Source: Brachyspira innocens ATCC 29796
GTDB taxonomy: Bacteria > Spirochaetota > Brachyspiria > Brachyspirales > Brachyspiraceae
NCBI RefSeq assembly: GCF_000384655.1
Contig: NZ_ARQI01000120.1
Location: 16,260-80,259 of the forward strand
Reading direction: 5' to 3'
DNA length: 64,000 bases
A program made the position numbers and the translations under genes. Below, one piece after another: positions 62,917 through 64,000 of the stretch (the stretch's first letter is position 1; the number at the start of each line of letters is the position of its first letter). Under the pieces are notes generated by a model. The model was not told the origin of the DNA. It made no database searches and saw nothing but the letters and a program-made list of their open reading frames with translations.

Positions 62917-62952
62917 AAACCTGCAGCTGATATAGATATCAACTGCAGGTTT
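62917..62952. terminator. terminator hairpin between converging lipoprotein genes
   Basis: AAACCTGCAG pairs perfectly with CTGCAGGTTT; the loop contains a further GATAT/ATATC stem. T-rich on both sides, so it could act in either direction. Confidence 0.8.
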
Positions 62953-62975
62953 CTTATAATAAAAAATTATTAAAT

Positions 62976-63275
62976 TTATTTAAGCCTTGCTCCTCTTCCA
63001 ACCACTCTCATTTTTTTAGATAATCCTTTTTGAATTATCTGATATCTTGGGGCTAGAAGCACATCATAGTTTTTATCTTTTAAAGCTTCTGCTATTAATT
63101 GTTCTTTCCAATCAGGATCATTTGAATACGGAAGTTCTGCTGTTAAAATTTCTCCTGCTTCTATATCTGCTGTTATCTGCATTGACATAGGAACATCCCT
63201 TCCTGTAGATGTTGTTGAACATCCTATTAATAATAAAAACATTATTAAGAAAAATAAATATAAATATTTTTTCAT
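62976..63275 (-). CDS. 99-residue small lipoprotein, unknown
   Basis: A signal peptide ending in the lipobox LLIGC gives a short mature lipoprotein of about 80 residues (STTSTGRDVPMSMQITADIE, then AGEILTAELPYSNDPDWKEQ and a basic end KKMRVVGRGARLK). No domain is recognised. An AGGA site lies about 13 nt upstream of the ATG. It is separated by 84 bp from the interrupted lipoprotein gene upstream and may be co-transcribed with it. The C-terminal basic patch could contact DNA-free surface polymers, but this is conjecture. Confidence 0.65.
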   Translation of the reverse strand: MKKYLYLFFLIMFLLLIGCSTTSTGRDVPMSMQITADIEAGEILTAELPYSNDPDWKEQLIAEALKDKNYDVLLAPRYQIIQKGLSKKMRVVGRGARLK

Positions 63276-63359
63276 AAAATTTAATTATCCTTTTATAAAT
63301 TGTATAAAAAGGTATAATTAATTTTCTTAATTATACCTTTACATTATGTTCAAAATTAA

Positions 63360-63767
63360 TTATTTTTTAAAATTCTGAACGCCTCCAGGCTGTTTTGAAC
63401 TGCTTACTTTGCATTCTGAAGAACTTGTAAATTCAAAAGTTAGGTCGCCTAAAGCAGAAACACTATGTGCATTTTCAGGTATAGTAAGTGTGTATTTGCT
63501 GATTTCTTTTCCTTTAGATGCTTCCCAATCAGTTATTTGATATTCTCTTGGAAATATTTGTCCTTATAATGTAGCTTTAATTTTTCCGTCAGCTTTAAAC
63601 TCAAAACTATCTCCTTCTAAGCCTGCATCGGTACATTTCCAAGTTCCTGCTAAATCCTGAGGCTTAAAGGTTTTAGGTGTAGGATCTGTTGTCTTGTTAC
63701 TGCAGCTTGAAAGCATTAGCCCCATTATAACTGATAATAGAAGTAAAATTTTTGATATTTTTGTCAT
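63360..63767 (-). pseudogene. lipoprotein gene interrupted by an in-frame stop codon
   Basis: The frame from the ATG gives a lipoprotein with lipobox LMLSSC and a GTWKCTDAGLEGDSFEFKAD start of a beta-rich domain, then stops at a TAA (63564-63566) after 67 residues. The same frame continues without further stops for 67 more codons to a second TAA (63360-63362), and these read like the rest of the protein (QIFPREYQITDWEASKGKEI, SALGDLTFEFTSSSECK). Full length would be about 135 residues. This is a point nonsense mutation, a sequencing error or, less likely, a real short protein. The strong AAGGAGT site before the ATG shows the gene start is genuine. Confidence 0.7.
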
Positions 63768-63905
63768 ATATGACTCCTTAAAAAATTATTTATATTAATA
63801 TTTTTTAAAATATTAACAGCATATTTATGTTTTGATACAGAATTCCAAAAAAGATTTTTGGATGATATAAATAATTTAGAATATAAAGAATAAAATATTA
63901 TTTTA

Positions 63906-64000
63906 GAGTTGTGAGTTGTGAGTTGTGAGTTGTGAGTTGTGAGTTGTGAGTTGTGAGTTGTGAGTTGTGAGTTGTGAGTTGTGAGTTGTGAGTTGTGAGT
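63906..64000. repeat. tandem repeat, 7-bp unit GAGTTGT, at least 13.5 copies
   Basis: Perfect head-to-tail copies of GAGTTGT run from 63906 to the edge of the window with no variation between units. Read on the reverse strand the unit ACAACTC is open in all three frames and gives the same cyclic heptapeptide (TTHNSQL). The array continues past the window. Confidence 0.97.

Noticed and set aside
63906..64000. CRISPR array
   Set aside because: The repeat unit is 7 bp without spacers.

Overview
The window is very AT-rich (roughly three quarters A+T by eye) and reads as chromosomal DNA of the intestinal spirochaete genus Brachyspira. The strongest pointer is the 452-residue NADH oxidase (nox) with its Cys42 active site, the gene commonly used to type Brachyspira. 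Tandem MglB-type sugar-binding lipoproteins, an Rpn-type nuclease, a CheA and a spirochaete-style set of small lipoproteins agree with this. I cannot fix the species from the sequence. There is no rRNA operon, prophage, CRISPR array or insertion sequence; one tRNA gene (Gln) is present.

Layout. 0-5.5 kb: end of an M19-type dipeptidase, a small ECF-like membrane protein, nox, and a two-gene methylthioribose unit (mtnK-mtnA). 5.6-7.1 kb: an HD-GYP-like protein whose paralogue lies at 18-19.4 kb. 7.2-10.5 kb: tRNA-Gln, prs, the L25/CTC gene and two tandem peptidyl-tRNA hydrolase genes, one with a modified loop and one fused to an ABM-like domain. 10.5-18 kb: PepSY-like secreted proteins, a DUF2157 membrane protein, a complete TAXI-TRAP transporter and an outer-membrane barrel candidate. 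19.5-25.4 kb: a group 2 sigma-70 factor, an anchored envelope protein, an overlooked 51-codon gene, ispG and htpG. 25.6-29.3 kb: an AEC transporter, a DUF3793-flavodoxin operon behind a clear paired-operator promoter, and aroB. 29.4-37 kb: a galactose/glucose ABC locus with four tandem mglB paralogues, one mglA, one mglC and an overlooked 57-codon membrane peptide. 37-47.6 kb: META lipoprotein, GNAT, FUSC-type membrane protein, metallophosphoesterase pair, cheA, and a divergent GH1 glucosidase / PTS EIIC pair. 47.7-64 kb: UvrD/PcrA helicase, Rpn nuclease, GyrI-like protein, RdgB, CstA, a 950-residue TPR protein with G-box-like repeats, cupin, mutS, small lipoproteins (one interrupted by a stop codon) and a 7-bp tandem repeat at the edge.

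How it fits together. Much of the region concerns carbon import and its control: Mgl ABC, TAXI-TRAP, cellobiose-type EIIC with GH1, and CstA, alongside oxygen defence by Nox. Two transporters share one design: a 13-bp hairpin between the binding-protein gene and the membrane/ATPase genes, which should leave the binding protein in excess. Gaps between operons at about 23.2, 27.9, 47.7, 50.9 and 58.3-58.9 kb hold pieces of one dispersed, modular repeat family that I do not recognise.

Most noteworthy: the TPR/G-box-like repeat protein, the dispersed repeat family, the four diverged MglB proteins (one without lipobox and with altered sugar-contact residues), the Pth duplication with fusion, the HD-GYP-like pair, the paired operator in front of DUF3793-flavodoxin, and the two small genes that standard length cut-offs miss.
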